Source of the DNA: Myxococcales bacterium
GTDB lineage: Bacteria > Myxococcota_A > Polyangia > Polyangiales > Ga0077539
Assembly (NCBI GenBank): GCA_016792845.1
Contig: JAEUKH010000006.1
Span: forward strand, 15,001 to 62,898
Length of the DNA: 47,898 nt
Direction: 5' to 3'
The position numbers and the translations under genes are program-made. This document shows, one piece after another, positions 28,226 through 36,439 of the stretch; the stretch's first letter is position 1, and each line of letters opens with the position of its first letter. The notes beneath the pieces were generated by a model. That model saw only the letters and a list, made by a program, of their open reading frames with translations, ran no database searches and was not told the origin of the DNA.

Positions 28226-29485
28226 GTGTCGGCGCCCTTCACGCTCGTCGAAGAGTGGTTCGGCAGTCGCGTCTACGACCACGCCGCGGGGCGCACCCTC
28301 GCCTTCGACCCGGCGCTGACGGCGCTCCTCGTCGGCGCCCTCGACCGTTCGGTGGGCGAACAAATCGACGCCATCGCCGACGGCCCGACCCGCGAGCGCT
28401 ACGCCCGGGCCGCCGAGGCGCTCTACGCCGACGGGCTCTTCACCTACGATTTGCGCTTCGCCGGGCGCGTCTTGAGGCCCCCGCGCACCCAGGGCTTTCT
28501 CACCGGCCCGCTCTCGGTGCACCTCGAAGTCACGGCCCACTGCGACCTCGCCTGCGCGCACTGTTTTGCGGGCGAACTACCCCGCGCCGAGCGCCCCCTC
28601 GGCCTCGCCGACCTCGACCGGCTCTTCGCCGAGCTCGCGAGCCTCGGCAGCTTTCGGCTCAACCTCTCGGGCGGCGAGCCCACCCTGCGCCGAGACTTCT
28701 TCGAGCTCGTCGACCTCGCCCTCGGGCACGGCCTCTCGCCCGCGGTGACCACCAACGCGATGCGGGTCACGCCCGCCATGGCCAAGGCCTTCGGCGGCCG
28801 CAAGCTCCTCTGGCTCAACGTGAGCTTCGACGGCGCCTCCCGCGCGACCCACGAGGCCATCCGAGGCCCCGAGACCTTCGACACGCTCTGCGAGAACACC
28901 CGACGCCTCGCGGCCGAGACGCCCGTCACGCTGGCCTTTACGGTGATGCGCCACAACGCCCACGAGCTCGAAGCCGCCGCGGCCCTGGCCCGCGAGCTCG
29001 GCGCCGTGGGGGCGGTCTTTCGCCCCATGTACCCCGTCGGAAAGGCCCTCTCGAACCGTCACCTCCTGCCCAGCGTCGACGACTACGACCGGGCCACCCA
29101 GGCGCTCGGCGCGCTCTCGGGTTGCGCCACCCGCTACGGCCCCCGGCAACGCGCCGCGGCCTCGGAGCTCGACCCTGACACGCTCGGATGCGGCGCCGGG
29201 TCGACCCAGGCGAGCATCACCGTCGGCGGCCGGGTCAACCCCTGCGGATACCTCGGCGCGGCCTTCGAGGCGGGCACCGTGCGCGACACGCCCTTCGGCC
29301 AGATCTGGCGAGAAGGTGAGTCTTTCCGGCAGCTTAGAGCGCTTCATCGCACCCTCGGCGGCTGCCGCGCGCGGGCCCTCGATCACACCGGCCGGGTCGA
29401 CGGCGACGACCCGTGGGACGCCCCCTCGGCGGGCCTTCACCCCGACTCGATGTTGGTACAGATTCGCACCAAGGGGCGCCCATGA
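28226..29485 (+). CDS. Radical SAM/SPASM-like peptide or protein maturase
   Basis: A 419-aa radical SAM enzyme. Residues 1-90 look like a PqqD-type peptide-recognition domain (GSRVYDHAAGRTLAFDPALT). The cluster-binding CX3CX2C is C106-C110-C113 (CDLACAHC), followed by the SAM-contact LNLSGGEPTLR and the family segment LWLNVSFDGAS. The C-terminal SPASM region keeps CX12GX4C (C322, C340) and one more cysteine, C380, but the usual CX2CX5CX3C is absent, so at most one auxiliary cluster is expected. Related enzymes (PqqE, AnSME, RiPP maturases) modify amino-acid side chains of a protein or peptide. The GTG at 28226 was taken as start. The stop overlaps the next gene (ATGA), pointing to the 197-aa product as partner or substrate. 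Confidence 0.88.
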   Translation: MSAPFTLVEEWFGSRVYDHAAGRTLAFDPALTALLVGALDRSVGEQIDAIADGPTRERYARAAEALYADGLFTYDLRFAGRVLRPPRTQGFLTGPLSVHLEVTAHCDLACAHCFAGELPRAERPLGLADLDRLFAELASLGSFRLNLSGGEPTLRRDFFELVDLALGHGLSPAVTTNAMRVTPAMAKAFGGRKLLWLNVSFDGASRATHEAIRGPETFDTLCENTRRLAAETPVTLAFTVMRHNAHELEAAAALARELGAVGAVFRPMYPVGKALSNRHLLPSVDDYDRATQALGALSGCATRYGPRQRAAASELDPDTLGCGAGSTQASITVGGRVNPCGYLGAAFEAGTVRDTPFGQIWREGESFRQLRALHRTLGGCRARALDHTGRVDGDDPWDAPSAGLHPDSMLVQIRTKGRP

Positions 29486-30075
29486 GCGACGACCGCACGA
29501 TCAAAGGCAACGACCTCGCGCGCTTCGAGAAGCAGAGCGAGACGCTGAGCCTTGAGCAGTACAGCGCTTGCGAGATTTCAGCGGGCTGCATCGGGGTGGT
29601 GTTCCGCTGGTCAGACCTCGCGTCGGCGATTTCGGTGAACGCGACGGTGCTTGGCACCGGCAAATCGCTCGCGGTGTACTTTGACGGCGTCGCGTTCGAG
29701 CGGCGCTTCCCGAAGGTCGAGGTGGGCGCACATGTGCTGGCGCTGCAGGTGATCGCGGGCGAGGGGCTCACCGCCGCGGTGGTCACGATGCACGAGCGCC
29801 CGGGCACCCAACGAGGCCCTGACGCGCGGCGGTGGCGCTTTCGGACAGACACCGCGTCGTGGCGCATGTGGCTCGGGCCCGCGGCCCCTCAGGGTTGGGC
29901 CGAGCCAGGCTTCGACGACCGCCGCTGGGCGACCCCGCTCGCGCACCCGAGCACCCGCAGCGATTGGGATTTTCGCTTCGCCGAGCGCGAAGGCGCGGTG
30001 CTCATCGGGGCCCCGCTCTCCACGGCCCCGGGCACCGTGATGCTCCTCCGAGGGCGCTGCGCGTACACGCCATGA
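29482..30075 (+). CDS. Protein of unknown family between radical SAM and FGE-like genes
   Basis: A 197-aa protein; I do not recognise a named family. The first 50 residues contain DLARFEKQSETLSLEQYSAC and, just after, a second Cys in EISAGCIG. The C-terminal half contains GWAEPGFDDRRW, a pattern seen in galactose-binding-like jelly-roll domains. There is no signal peptide, so it is probably cytoplasmic. The start is the ATG at 29482 within the ATGA overlap with the radical SAM gene; its stop overlaps the next start in the same way. The tight position makes it a candidate substrate or chaperone of the radical SAM enzyme; that is inference only. Confidence 0.7.
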   Translation: MSDDRTIKGNDLARFEKQSETLSLEQYSACEISAGCIGVVFRWSDLASAISVNATVLGTGKSLAVYFDGVAFERRFPKVEVGAHVLALQVIAGEGLTAAVVTMHERPGTQRGPDARRWRFRTDTASWRMWLGPAAPQGWAEPGFDDRRWATPLAHPSTRSDWDFRFAEREGAVLIGAPLSTAPGTVMLLRGRCAYTP

Positions 30076-31058
30076 GCGAGACCCTCGACTGGCTCCGAGA
30101 CCCGCACCGCGACGGGCCCGACTACGACGTGATCGTTCGGTGGGCGTACGATCGCCTGGCGCGCGGCGAGAACGCCCTCGCAGCGAGCCTCTTCGACGCC
30201 GCCTACGCGCTGCGACCCCACGACCGTTCGGTGGCCAACGACCGTAAGTCGCTCCTCGACGCGATGAGCCTCGTCGAGCACGGCATCGCGTGGCGCTATG
30301 TGCCCGCGGGGGTCTTCACCATGGGCGCCGACGAGGGCGACCGCGACGAGGGCCCGCCGCGTCGGGTGTTCGTCTCGGCCTTCTGGGCGGCCGACGTGGC
30401 CCTCACCGAGACGCAGCGCCGCGCCCTCACGGCCCTCGCCTGGCCGACCGCCGCCGAGGCGCCGACGCCTTCGAACGAGCAGGTGTTCTTGCGTGGCCAG
30501 GCCGTGCGCATCCAGCGGGTTTACAGCCTCCGCAACGGGCCCGCGGGGCGCGCCCTCGACCTCGCCCTGGTCGCCCTCGGGTGGGAGGAGACCCTCGACC
30601 TCTGCAACGCGGCCTCGCTGCGCCTCGACGGGTGCCGCTACAGGCTCCCCACCGAGGCCGAGTGGGAGAAGGCCGCCCGCGGCGGGCTCGCCCGTCAGCG
30701 CTACCCCTGGGGCGACGACGCGCCCACCGAGCTGCGGGCCGACTTCGAGCGCCTCAACCGCGAATCGCTCTGCGACCCGCGGCAGTTTCCGCCCAATGGG
30801 TACGGCCTCCACGCGATGGCGGGCTCGGTGTGGGAGTGGTGCCTCGATTGGTACGACGCCGAGGCCTACGCCGAGGGCCCGACGGCCGACCCGCGGGGGC
30901 CCGCCGATGGGCGCGTCAAGGTGCTCCGCGGGGGCTCCTGGGCCGACTGCGAGGCGGCGCTGCGGGTGAGCTTCCGATGGGCCCTCGCGGTCAACGGCGC
31001 GATCTTGTCACCCTGCGTGGGCGCGCGGCTGGTGAGGGTGCCCCGCAGCGTGCCGTGA
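30072..31058 (+). CDS. FGE-sulfatase (SUMF1) fold protein with helical N-terminus
   Basis: A 328-aa cytoplasmic protein (no signal peptide). Residues 1-75 are helical and TPR-like (YDRLARGENALAASLFDAAY). The FGE-like domain begins at about 76 with YVPAGVFTMGADEGDRDEGP and includes RLPTEAEWEKAARGG, YPWGDD, GLHAMAGSVWEWCLDWY and VLRGGSW. After GGSW only one Cys (ADCEAALRVSFRW) remains where FGE has CX4C, so formylglycine formation is unlikely. Relatives include EgtB-, PvdO- and other modifying enzymes that use this fold differently. The start overlaps the preceding stop (ATGA). It is the second FGE-like gene of the locus, on the opposite arm to the kinase-linked one. Confidence 0.82.
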   Translation: MSETLDWLRDPHRDGPDYDVIVRWAYDRLARGENALAASLFDAAYALRPHDRSVANDRKSLLDAMSLVEHGIAWRYVPAGVFTMGADEGDRDEGPPRRVFVSAFWAADVALTETQRRALTALAWPTAAEAPTPSNEQVFLRGQAVRIQRVYSLRNGPAGRALDLALVALGWEETLDLCNAASLRLDGCRYRLPTEAEWEKAARGGLARQRYPWGDDAPTELRADFERLNRESLCDPRQFPPNGYGLHAMAGSVWEWCLDWYDAEAYAEGPTADPRGPADGRVKVLRGGSWADCEAALRVSFRWALAVNGAILSPCVGARLVRVPRSVP

Positions 31059-31105
31059 ATGTGCTAAGAGCGCCGCACTTCTTGGCGAGTGGCGTTGAGG
31101 TGCCG

Positions 31106-32206
31106 GTGGATTCTGCGCGTGCGAAGTCGAACAATGGTGCTCCGCGGTGGGTGGGGCGGCTCCTGGGCTCGCTGCTCTTGGCAGGCGCCTTCGCGTGGGT
31201 GATGCGCCGCGGGGGCATCGCCGTGGTGCCCGAGGCGAGCGCCTTCGCCCACGTCCGCTGGTGGACGGTGCCCGTCTACCTCCTCTCGCTGGTCGTCGTT
31301 CACTGGTTTCGCGCCTGGCGCTGGGATTACCTCCTCCGCCCGGTGGCCCGTGTCTCGACGGCGAAGATCATCGCGACGGCCTGGGTGGGCTTCTTCGCCA
31401 TCATGGTCTTGCCGCTACGCATGGGCGAGGTGGTGCGGCCGGTGCTCATCAAGCGCGACGGCGCCGTCTCGGGCTCCGCGGCCATGGGCACCATCGCGGC
31501 CGAGCGCGTCCTTGACGGGCTCTTTGTGGCCCTCTTGCTCGCGGCCACGCTGATGTTTGTGCCGCGCCTGCCCCTCGACGGCGTCACGTTCTTGCACGTC
31601 TCGGTGGCCCGGGTGGTGACCCTCGGGTACGTCACCGTCGCGGTCTTCTCGGGCGCGCTGGTGACCCTCGGGGTCTTCCTCGCGGCGCGCGATTGGGCCG
31701 AGTCGATGACCCGCCGGGTGGTGGGCCTGGTGAGCCCGGCCCTCGCCAACCGCCTCGCGCGCATCGTGGGTGGTCTCGCCGACGGCCTGCGCTCGCTGCC
31801 CGACCCGAAGCTCATGGGCCCTTTCCTCCTCCAAACCGCGGTCTATTGGAGCGTCAACGCCCTCGGCATGTGGCTCCTCGGCTGGGGCTGCGGCCTCGCG
31901 ATGACCCCGGGGCAGGGCTTCGCGGTGATGGGCGTGCTGGCCATGGGCATCCTCATGCCCGCGGGCCCGGGCCTCTTCGGCGCCTTCCAGCTCAGCGTCT
32001 TCCTCGCGCTGCGGATGTACTTCGACGACGCCACGGTGCACCGCGAGGGCGCCGCGTACGTGTTCATCATGTACGTCTCACAGCTCCTCTTCACCACCGC
32101 GGCGGGCCTCGGCTCGCTGTGGTTCGGCCACATCGACCCGCGCGACGCCCTCGACGAGCTCAACCCCGGGCAGTCGATCAATCCGCCCCCCGAGCGCAGC
32201 CCTTAG
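31106..32206 (+). CDS. YbhN/UPF0104 (LPG synthetase TM-type) integral membrane protein
   Basis: A 366-aa polytopic protein with about eight hydrophobic segments, for example LLGSLLLAGAFAWVM near the N-terminus, TVPVYLLSLVVVHWF, and VMGVLAMGILMPAGPGLFGA late in the protein. The segment RMGEVVRPVLIKR and the PAGPGLFGAFQ motif are typical of the YbhN family, implicated in lipid or glycolipid movement. The GTG at 31106 is preferred because TTGAGG precedes it with 5-nt spacing; a GTG at 31055 overlapping the FGE-like stop (GTGA) would add 17 residues and would continue the coupling of the operon. It ends in a short acidic/Pro tail. Confidence 0.82.
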   Translation: MDSARAKSNNGAPRWVGRLLGSLLLAGAFAWVMRRGGIAVVPEASAFAHVRWWTVPVYLLSLVVVHWFRAWRWDYLLRPVARVSTAKIIATAWVGFFAIMVLPLRMGEVVRPVLIKRDGAVSGSAAMGTIAAERVLDGLFVALLLAATLMFVPRLPLDGVTFLHVSVARVVTLGYVTVAVFSGALVTLGVFLAARDWAESMTRRVVGLVSPALANRLARIVGGLADGLRSLPDPKLMGPFLLQTAVYWSVNALGMWLLGWGCGLAMTPGQGFAVMGVLAMGILMPAGPGLFGAFQLSVFLALRMYFDDATVHREGAAYVFIMYVSQLLFTTAAGLGSLWFGHIDPRDALDELNPGQSINPPPERSP

Positions 32207-32220
32207 GCTGCCTCCCCGGC

Positions 32221-32661
32221 CTACTCCGACGCGATCCGGTGAGCCCGCAGCAGCGACGACCACGACACCTCGTCTTCGCCCAACGCGTCGAGAAAGGCCC
32301 GCGTCTGCTGCACCGCCTCAGCCGAAGCCATCTCGCTGTCGCACGCGATCGACGCGAGCGAGAGCGTGTGCGCGAGGCCCGCCACCTGGGCCAGGAGGTC
32401 TGGCCCGCCGCCCTCGTGCGGCAGGTCTTTCAGCGTCATCAGCACCATCGACGCGTGCCAGAGCGCGCGCCGCGGTTGGAGCTTGCTGTGCGAGGCCAAC
32501 TCAAGCGCGCTCATCGCCGCCCCGATGCGCAGCTTGCGTTCGCTCCACCGGGCGCTCTCTTCGTCGAAGACCGCGTTTAGCGCCGTCTCGATCACCGCAA
32601 AGATCGCCGTGATCGCGCTGCCAAACTGCTGCACCTCTGCCTTCGTGAGTCGCTCCGCCAT
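32221..32661 (-). CDS. Small helical protein of unknown function
   Basis: A 146-aa protein, not recognised. It begins MAERLTKAEVQQFGSAITAIF and looks wholly alpha-helical, with no signal peptide or membrane segment. The only residue cluster that stands out is the C-terminal LGEDEVSWSSLLRAHRI. The ATG at 32661 is used; a GTG directly before it is possible, and an upstream GTG near 32720 would overlap the divergent gene at 32701. Codon use is GC-rich and coding-like. It lies convergent to the YbhN gene, with 14 bp between stops. Confidence 0.6.
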   Translation of the reverse strand: MAERLTKAEVQQFGSAITAIFAVIETALNAVFDEESARWSERKLRIGAAMSALELASHSKLQPRRALWHASMVLMTLKDLPHEGGGPDLLAQVAGLAHTLSLASIACDSEMASAEAVQQTRAFLDALGEDEVSWSSLLRAHRIASE

Positions 32662-32700
32662 CACGCTCTGGTACAACGGCTCGGCGCGGAGGGCCAGTCG

Positions 32701-33342
32701 ATGAAGGTCAGGGTATGTCACACGCTCGCGCTCTCGGTGTGCCTGGCGTCGCCCGCGCTGTCGGCCCAAGGGCTCGCGGCGCCGACGCTGACGATCGCGC
32801 AGGAGGCGCCGCAGGGGCGTCGGGCGGGGCAGAGCTGGCTGACCCCCACGCTCCACGTCGCGGGGCTCTTCGCGGCGCAGCGGGTGGGCGCGTCGATCTT
32901 GTGGGCCGAGGCCTTCTCGTTCGACGACCCCCAGCGGGTCGGGCGGCAGTGGGCCCGGGCCTTCACCGAGCCGCCCAAGTTCGACCCCGACCGACGCCCC
33001 TTCGAGTGGGACGGCGACTGGTGGGTCATCAACGTCGTCGGTCACGGCCTGATGGGCGCCGAGAGCTACCTCCGCGCGCGCCAGTGCGAGCACTCGGTCT
33101 GGGCGTCGCTGCTCTTCACCGCGGGCGCGAGCGCGGTGTGGGAGTACGTCTTCGAAGCGCCCCACGTTCGCCCTTCGGCCAACGACCTCGTGCTCACGCC
33201 CTTGATCGGCCTGGGGCTCGGCGAGCTGCGGTATCAAGCCTACCGCCACGCGCACCGCCTCGGGCGGGTCGGCGGCGCCGCGCTGAGGGGCCTCGTCGAC
33301 CCCTTCGGTTCGCTCGAACGCGCGCTCGGCGCGGGCTGCTAG
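32701..33342 (+). CDS. DUF3943-like exported protein
   Basis: A 213-aa protein with a signal peptide (MKVRVCHTLALSVCLASPALSAQG). The conserved core is WWVINVVGHGLMGAESY, SAVWEYVFEA and PSANDLVLTPLIGLGLGE, which I match from memory to the DUF3943 family of Gram-negative envelope proteins; the function is not established. The start is the ATG at 32701, 39 bp from the divergent small-protein gene. It ends 88 bp before the asparaginase gene. Confidence 0.65.
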   Translation: MKVRVCHTLALSVCLASPALSAQGLAAPTLTIAQEAPQGRRAGQSWLTPTLHVAGLFAAQRVGASILWAEAFSFDDPQRVGRQWARAFTEPPKFDPDRRPFEWDGDWWVINVVGHGLMGAESYLRARQCEHSVWASLLFTAGASAVWEYVFEAPHVRPSANDLVLTPLIGLGLGELRYQAYRHAHRLGRVGGAALRGLVDPFGSLERALGAGC

Positions 33343-33430
33343 GGCGCCGCGCGGGTAGCCGTCGGGTGCGCAGCGCGGGGGCCTCGCGGGCGCCTTGCAG
33401 TTTCGCCAAAGATGCTGTCACTTCGCGGCG

Positions 33431-34453
33431 ATGCGAGTGTTGATCTTCCACACCGGGGGCACGCTGATGATGCGGGGCGGCGACCCTTCGCCGCTCGTGC
33501 CCGATGTGTTCACCCGAGACATCCTGGCCGAGCTGCCGGTGCTCGCGCGGGTCGCCGAGATCGAGAGCCGGATCTTGTTCGCCCTCGATTCGAGCGACAT
33601 GCAGCCCGAGCACTGGGTCACCATCGCCGAGGCCGTCTACGGCGCGCTCTGCGAGACCCGAGCCGACGGCGGCCGACGCTTCGACGGCATCGTGATCGTG
33701 CACGGCACCGACACCATGGCCTACACCGCGAGCGCGCTGTCGTTCCTCCTCGGCGGCATCGACCGGCCGGTGATCTTGACCGGCGCGCAGCGGCCCCTCG
33801 GCGAGGTGCGCACTGACGCACGCGCCAACCTCGTCGACGCGTGCTTCCTCGCGACCCAGGCCATCCCCGAGGTGGCCATCGCCTTCTCGTCGAAGCTCTA
33901 CCGCGGCAACCGCGCCGTCAAACTCGACGCCTGGTCGATGGACGCCTTCGGCTCCCCCACATGCCCCCCCTTGGCCGACCTCGGCGTCACCCTCGAAACG
34001 GGCGATCACATCCTCGCCGCACAGACCCCGTTGCCCTTCGATCGCCGCATCGAGCCCCGGGTGCTCGGCATCCGGGTCTTCCCCGGGCTCGACCCCGCGA
34101 TCGTCGCAGGCGCTCTCGACACCGGCATCCAGGGCCTGCTCCTCGTGGCCTTCGGCAGCGGCAACGTCCCCCAACGCGAGCGCTCGCTCATCCCCATCAT
34201 CGCCGAGGCCACCGCCCGCGACATCCCCGTGGTGGTGGTCAGCCAGTGCGTGCGCGGCGGCGTCGACCTGCGGCGCTACGAGGGCGGCGTCTCGGCCCTC
34301 AGCGCGGGCGCCATCAGCGGCGGCGCGATGACCCCCGAGGCCGCGGTCACCAAGCTCATGGTCGCCCTCGGGCGCGGCTCCGGTCAGCCCAAAGTCGCCC
34401 TCGCCCGCGAGGCCTTCGCGAACATCTGGGCGGGCGAAGACGACGCGATGTAG
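33431..34453 (+). CDS. ansA: L-asparaginase, type I-like
   Basis: A 340-aa cytoplasmic asparaginase (asparagine to aspartate + ammonia). The first threonine motif is FHTGGT at residues 6-11 and the second is VIVHGTDTM at about 95-103, with TGAQRPLGEVRTDA following; KLYRGNRAVK is also typical. There is no signal peptide. The ATG at 33431 starts directly at the first strand; an in-frame ATG at 33395 would add 12 residues. A glutamyl-tRNA(Gln) amidotransferase D-type function is less likely, as the extra N-terminal domain is missing. It converges on the formaldehyde operon, with a hairpin at the junction. Confidence 0.9.
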   Translation: MRVLIFHTGGTLMMRGGDPSPLVPDVFTRDILAELPVLARVAEIESRILFALDSSDMQPEHWVTIAEAVYGALCETRADGGRRFDGIVIVHGTDTMAYTASALSFLLGGIDRPVILTGAQRPLGEVRTDARANLVDACFLATQAIPEVAIAFSSKLYRGNRAVKLDAWSMDAFGSPTCPPLADLGVTLETGDHILAAQTPLPFDRRIEPRVLGIRVFPGLDPAIVAGALDTGIQGLLLVAFGSGNVPQRERSLIPIIAEATARDIPVVVVSQCVRGGVDLRRYEGGVSALSAGAISGGAMTPEAAVTKLMVALGRGSGQPKVALAREAFANIWAGEDDAM

Positions 34454-34469
34454 ACAGTGTCAACATCGC
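34445..34469. terminator. Hairpin at convergent gene junction
   Basis: GCGATGT (34445-34451) pairs with ACATCGC (34463-34469); inside, GACA and TGTC pair again across an A-A mismatch. It overlaps the asparaginase stop codon and lies 10 bp from the end of the opposing S-formylglutathione hydrolase gene. Because it is symmetrical it would fold in both transcripts. There is no T-tract. Confidence 0.4.
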
Positions 34470-34478
34470 CCGCGACGC

Positions 34479-35324
34479 TCAGCCGCAGAGCCGCGCGGCG
34501 TGGTGCGTGAGGTGGGCTTCGACGAACGAAGCGACGAAGTAGTAGCTGTGGTCGTAGCCCTGGTGGAGCCCGAGCGCGAGCGGCTGCCCGACGGCCTCGC
34601 AGGCGGCCCTGAGCCGCTCGGGTTGCAGCTCTCGCGCGAGAAATTTGTCGTCGAGGCCCTGGTCGACCTTGAGGGTGCCGTCGAAGCGCCGCGAGCCGAT
34701 GAGGGCCACGGTGTCGTGCGCACGCCAGGCCGCCCGGTCGTCGCCGAGGTAGCCCGCGAAGGCCTTCTGCCCCCACGGCACCTCGCTCGGCGCCACGATG
34801 GGCGCCAAGGCCGACGCGCTCTGGTAGCGCCCCGGGTGCTTCAGCGCGAGGCTGAGCGCGCCGTGACCGCCCATCGAGTGACCCATGATGCCGCGGGCCT
34901 CGGGGTTGATTGAAAAGTGTTCTTCCACCAAGGCGCTGAGCTCATCGACCACATACGACTCCATTCGGTAGGCGCCTGACCAGGGCGCCCGGGTGGCGTC
35001 GAGGTAGAAGCTCGCGGCGAGGCCGAAATCCCAGTCACTGTCGTCGCCGGGGAATCGCGCCGCGCGGGGGCTCGTGTCGGGCGTGACCAGGGCGAGCCCA
35101 AGCGCCGCGGCCACCCGCTGCGCGCCCGCTTTGATGGCAAAGGTCTCTTCATTGCAAGTAAGCCCCGCGAGGAAATAAACCGCCGGGACGCGCCGCCCCC
35201 CGAGGGCCTGCGGCGGCAGGTACACCCCGAAGCGCATCGGCCCCCCGCAGCGCGCGCTCGGGTGCTCGTAGAAGCCCTGAACGCCCCCAAAGGCGCGCTG
35301 CTCGCTGCGAACCGTGACGGCCAT
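34479..35324 (-). CDS. fghA: S-formylglutathione hydrolase
   Basis: A 281-aa esterase-D family serine hydrolase; it splits S-formylglutathione into formate and glutathione, the second step of formaldehyde detoxification. Visible motifs: YFLAGLTCNEETF, the nucleophile S150 in GIMGHSMGGHGAL, LDDKFL near the acid, and the histidine in GYDHSYYF. The length of about 280 aa is standard. The start ATG shares one base with the stop of the class III alcohol dehydrogenase gene (TGATG), so both are coupled; together they form a complete glutathione-dependent pathway to formate. Confidence 0.95.
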   Translation of the reverse strand: MAVTVRSEQRAFGGVQGFYEHPSARCGGPMRFGVYLPPQALGGRRVPAVYFLAGLTCNEETFAIKAGAQRVAAALGLALVTPDTSPRAARFPGDDSDWDFGLAASFYLDATRAPWSGAYRMESYVVDELSALVEEHFSINPEARGIMGHSMGGHGALSLALKHPGRYQSASALAPIVAPSEVPWGQKAFAGYLGDDRAAWRAHDTVALIGSRRFDGTLKVDQGLDDKFLARELQPERLRAACEAVGQPLALGLHQGYDHSYYFVASFVEAHLTHHAARLCG

Positions 35325-36439
35325 CAGAACTCCACCACGGTGCGAATCGAGGTGCCCGCGTGCATGAGATCGAAGGCCTCGTTGATGCGCTCAAGGGGGA
35401 GCTTATGGGTCACGAGGTCATCAATGTTGATCTTGCCGTCCATGTACCAATCGACGATCTTGGGTACGTCGGTGCGCCCCCGGGCGCCGCCGAAGGCCGA
35501 GCCCTTCCACACGCGGCCGGTGACGAGCTGAAACGGGCGCGTCGCGATCTCTTGCCCCGCGCCCGCGACCCCGATGATCACGCTCACGCCCCAACCGCGG
35601 TGACAACACTCAAGCGCTTGTCGCATCAGCGCGGTCGATCCGACACACTCGAAGCTGTAATCGGCCCCGCCGCCGGTGAGCTCGACGAGGTACGGCACGA
35701 GGTCTTGCCCCGAGGGCAGGGCCTTGGGGTTCACAAAATGGGTCATCCCGAACTGCCGCCCGAGGGCCTCCCGCGCGGGGTTGATGTCGACCCCGATGAT
35801 CTTGTCGGCGCCGACCATCTTGAGACCCTGAATGACGTTCAGCCCGATGCCGCCCAGGCCGAACACCACCGCCGTCGCGCCAGCCTCGACCTTGGCGGTG
35901 TAGAGCACCGCGCCCACCCCGGTGGTGACCCCGCAGCCGATGTAACAGATCTTGTCGAAGGGCGCGTCTTTACGCACCTTGGCCAAAGCGATCTCGGGCA
36001 TCACGGTGAAGTTCGAGAAGGTCGAACAGCCCATATAGTGATGAATCTTGGTCTTGCCGATTGAGAAGCGGCTCTCGCCATCGGGCATCACGCCCTTGCC
36101 CTGCGTCGCGCGAATCGCGGTACAGAGGTTGGTCTTACGAGAGAGACAAGACTTACAGCCGCGGCACTCGGGCGTATAAAGTGGGATGACGTGGTCGCCC
36201 TTGGCGAGGCCCGTCACCCCGGGGCCCACGTCGACCACCACCCCAGCCCCCTCGTGCCCGAAAATCACCGGAAAGAGCCCCTCTGGGTCGGCCCCCGAGC
36301 GGGTAAACTCATCGGTGTGACACACCCCCGTGGCCTTGATCTCGACGAGCACCTCGCCGAAGCGCGGGCCTTCGAGGTCAACGGTCTCAATCACAAGGGG
36401 TTTGCCGGCTTCATAAGCCACTGCGGCGCGGGTCTTCAT
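35324..36439 (-). CDS. adhC: S-(hydroxymethyl)glutathione dehydrogenase / class III alcohol dehydrogenase
   Basis: A 371-aa zinc-dependent dehydrogenase that oxidises the formaldehyde-glutathione adduct to S-formylglutathione with NAD. Catalytic zinc ligands C40 (GVCHTDEFTRSG) and H62 (FGHEGAG) and the structural-zinc cysteines CRGCKSCLSRKTNLC at about 92-106 are complete. The cofactor fold is AVVFGLGGIGLNVIQG with D in VDINPAR as expected for NAD. The class III segment TRPFQLVTGRVWKGSAFGG is present. It lies 143 bp downstream of the RNase Y gene on the same strand, leaving room for its own promoter. Confidence 0.95.
   Translation of the reverse strand: MKTRAAVAYEAGKPLVIETVDLEGPRFGEVLVEIKATGVCHTDEFTRSGADPEGLFPVIFGHEGAGVVVDVGPGVTGLAKGDHVIPLYTPECRGCKSCLSRKTNLCTAIRATQGKGVMPDGESRFSIGKTKIHHYMGCSTFSNFTVMPEIALAKVRKDAPFDKICYIGCGVTTGVGAVLYTAKVEAGATAVVFGLGGIGLNVIQGLKMVGADKIIGVDINPAREALGRQFGMTHFVNPKALPSGQDLVPYLVELTGGGADYSFECVGSTALMRQALECCHRGWGVSVIIGVAGAGQEIATRPFQLVTGRVWKGSAFGGARGRTDVPKIVDWYMDGKINIDDLVTHKLPLERINEAFDLMHAGTSIRTVVEF

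Noticed and set aside
27014..28561. A 515-codon minus-strand frame
   Set aside because: Only the last 188 codons form a lipoprotein; the upstream part is antisense to the DsbD-alpha-like and radical SAM genes.
24757..31058. Calling the two SUMF1-fold proteins true formylglycine-generating enzymes
   Set aside because: The catalytic cysteine pair is absent in both, and no sulfatase gene is in the window.
30290..32206. A single 638-codon frame that would fuse a long N-terminus to the YbhN protein
   Set aside because: The first 255 codons are an off-frame reading of the FGE-like gene and are Arg/Gly-rich; the membrane protein starts at about 31106.
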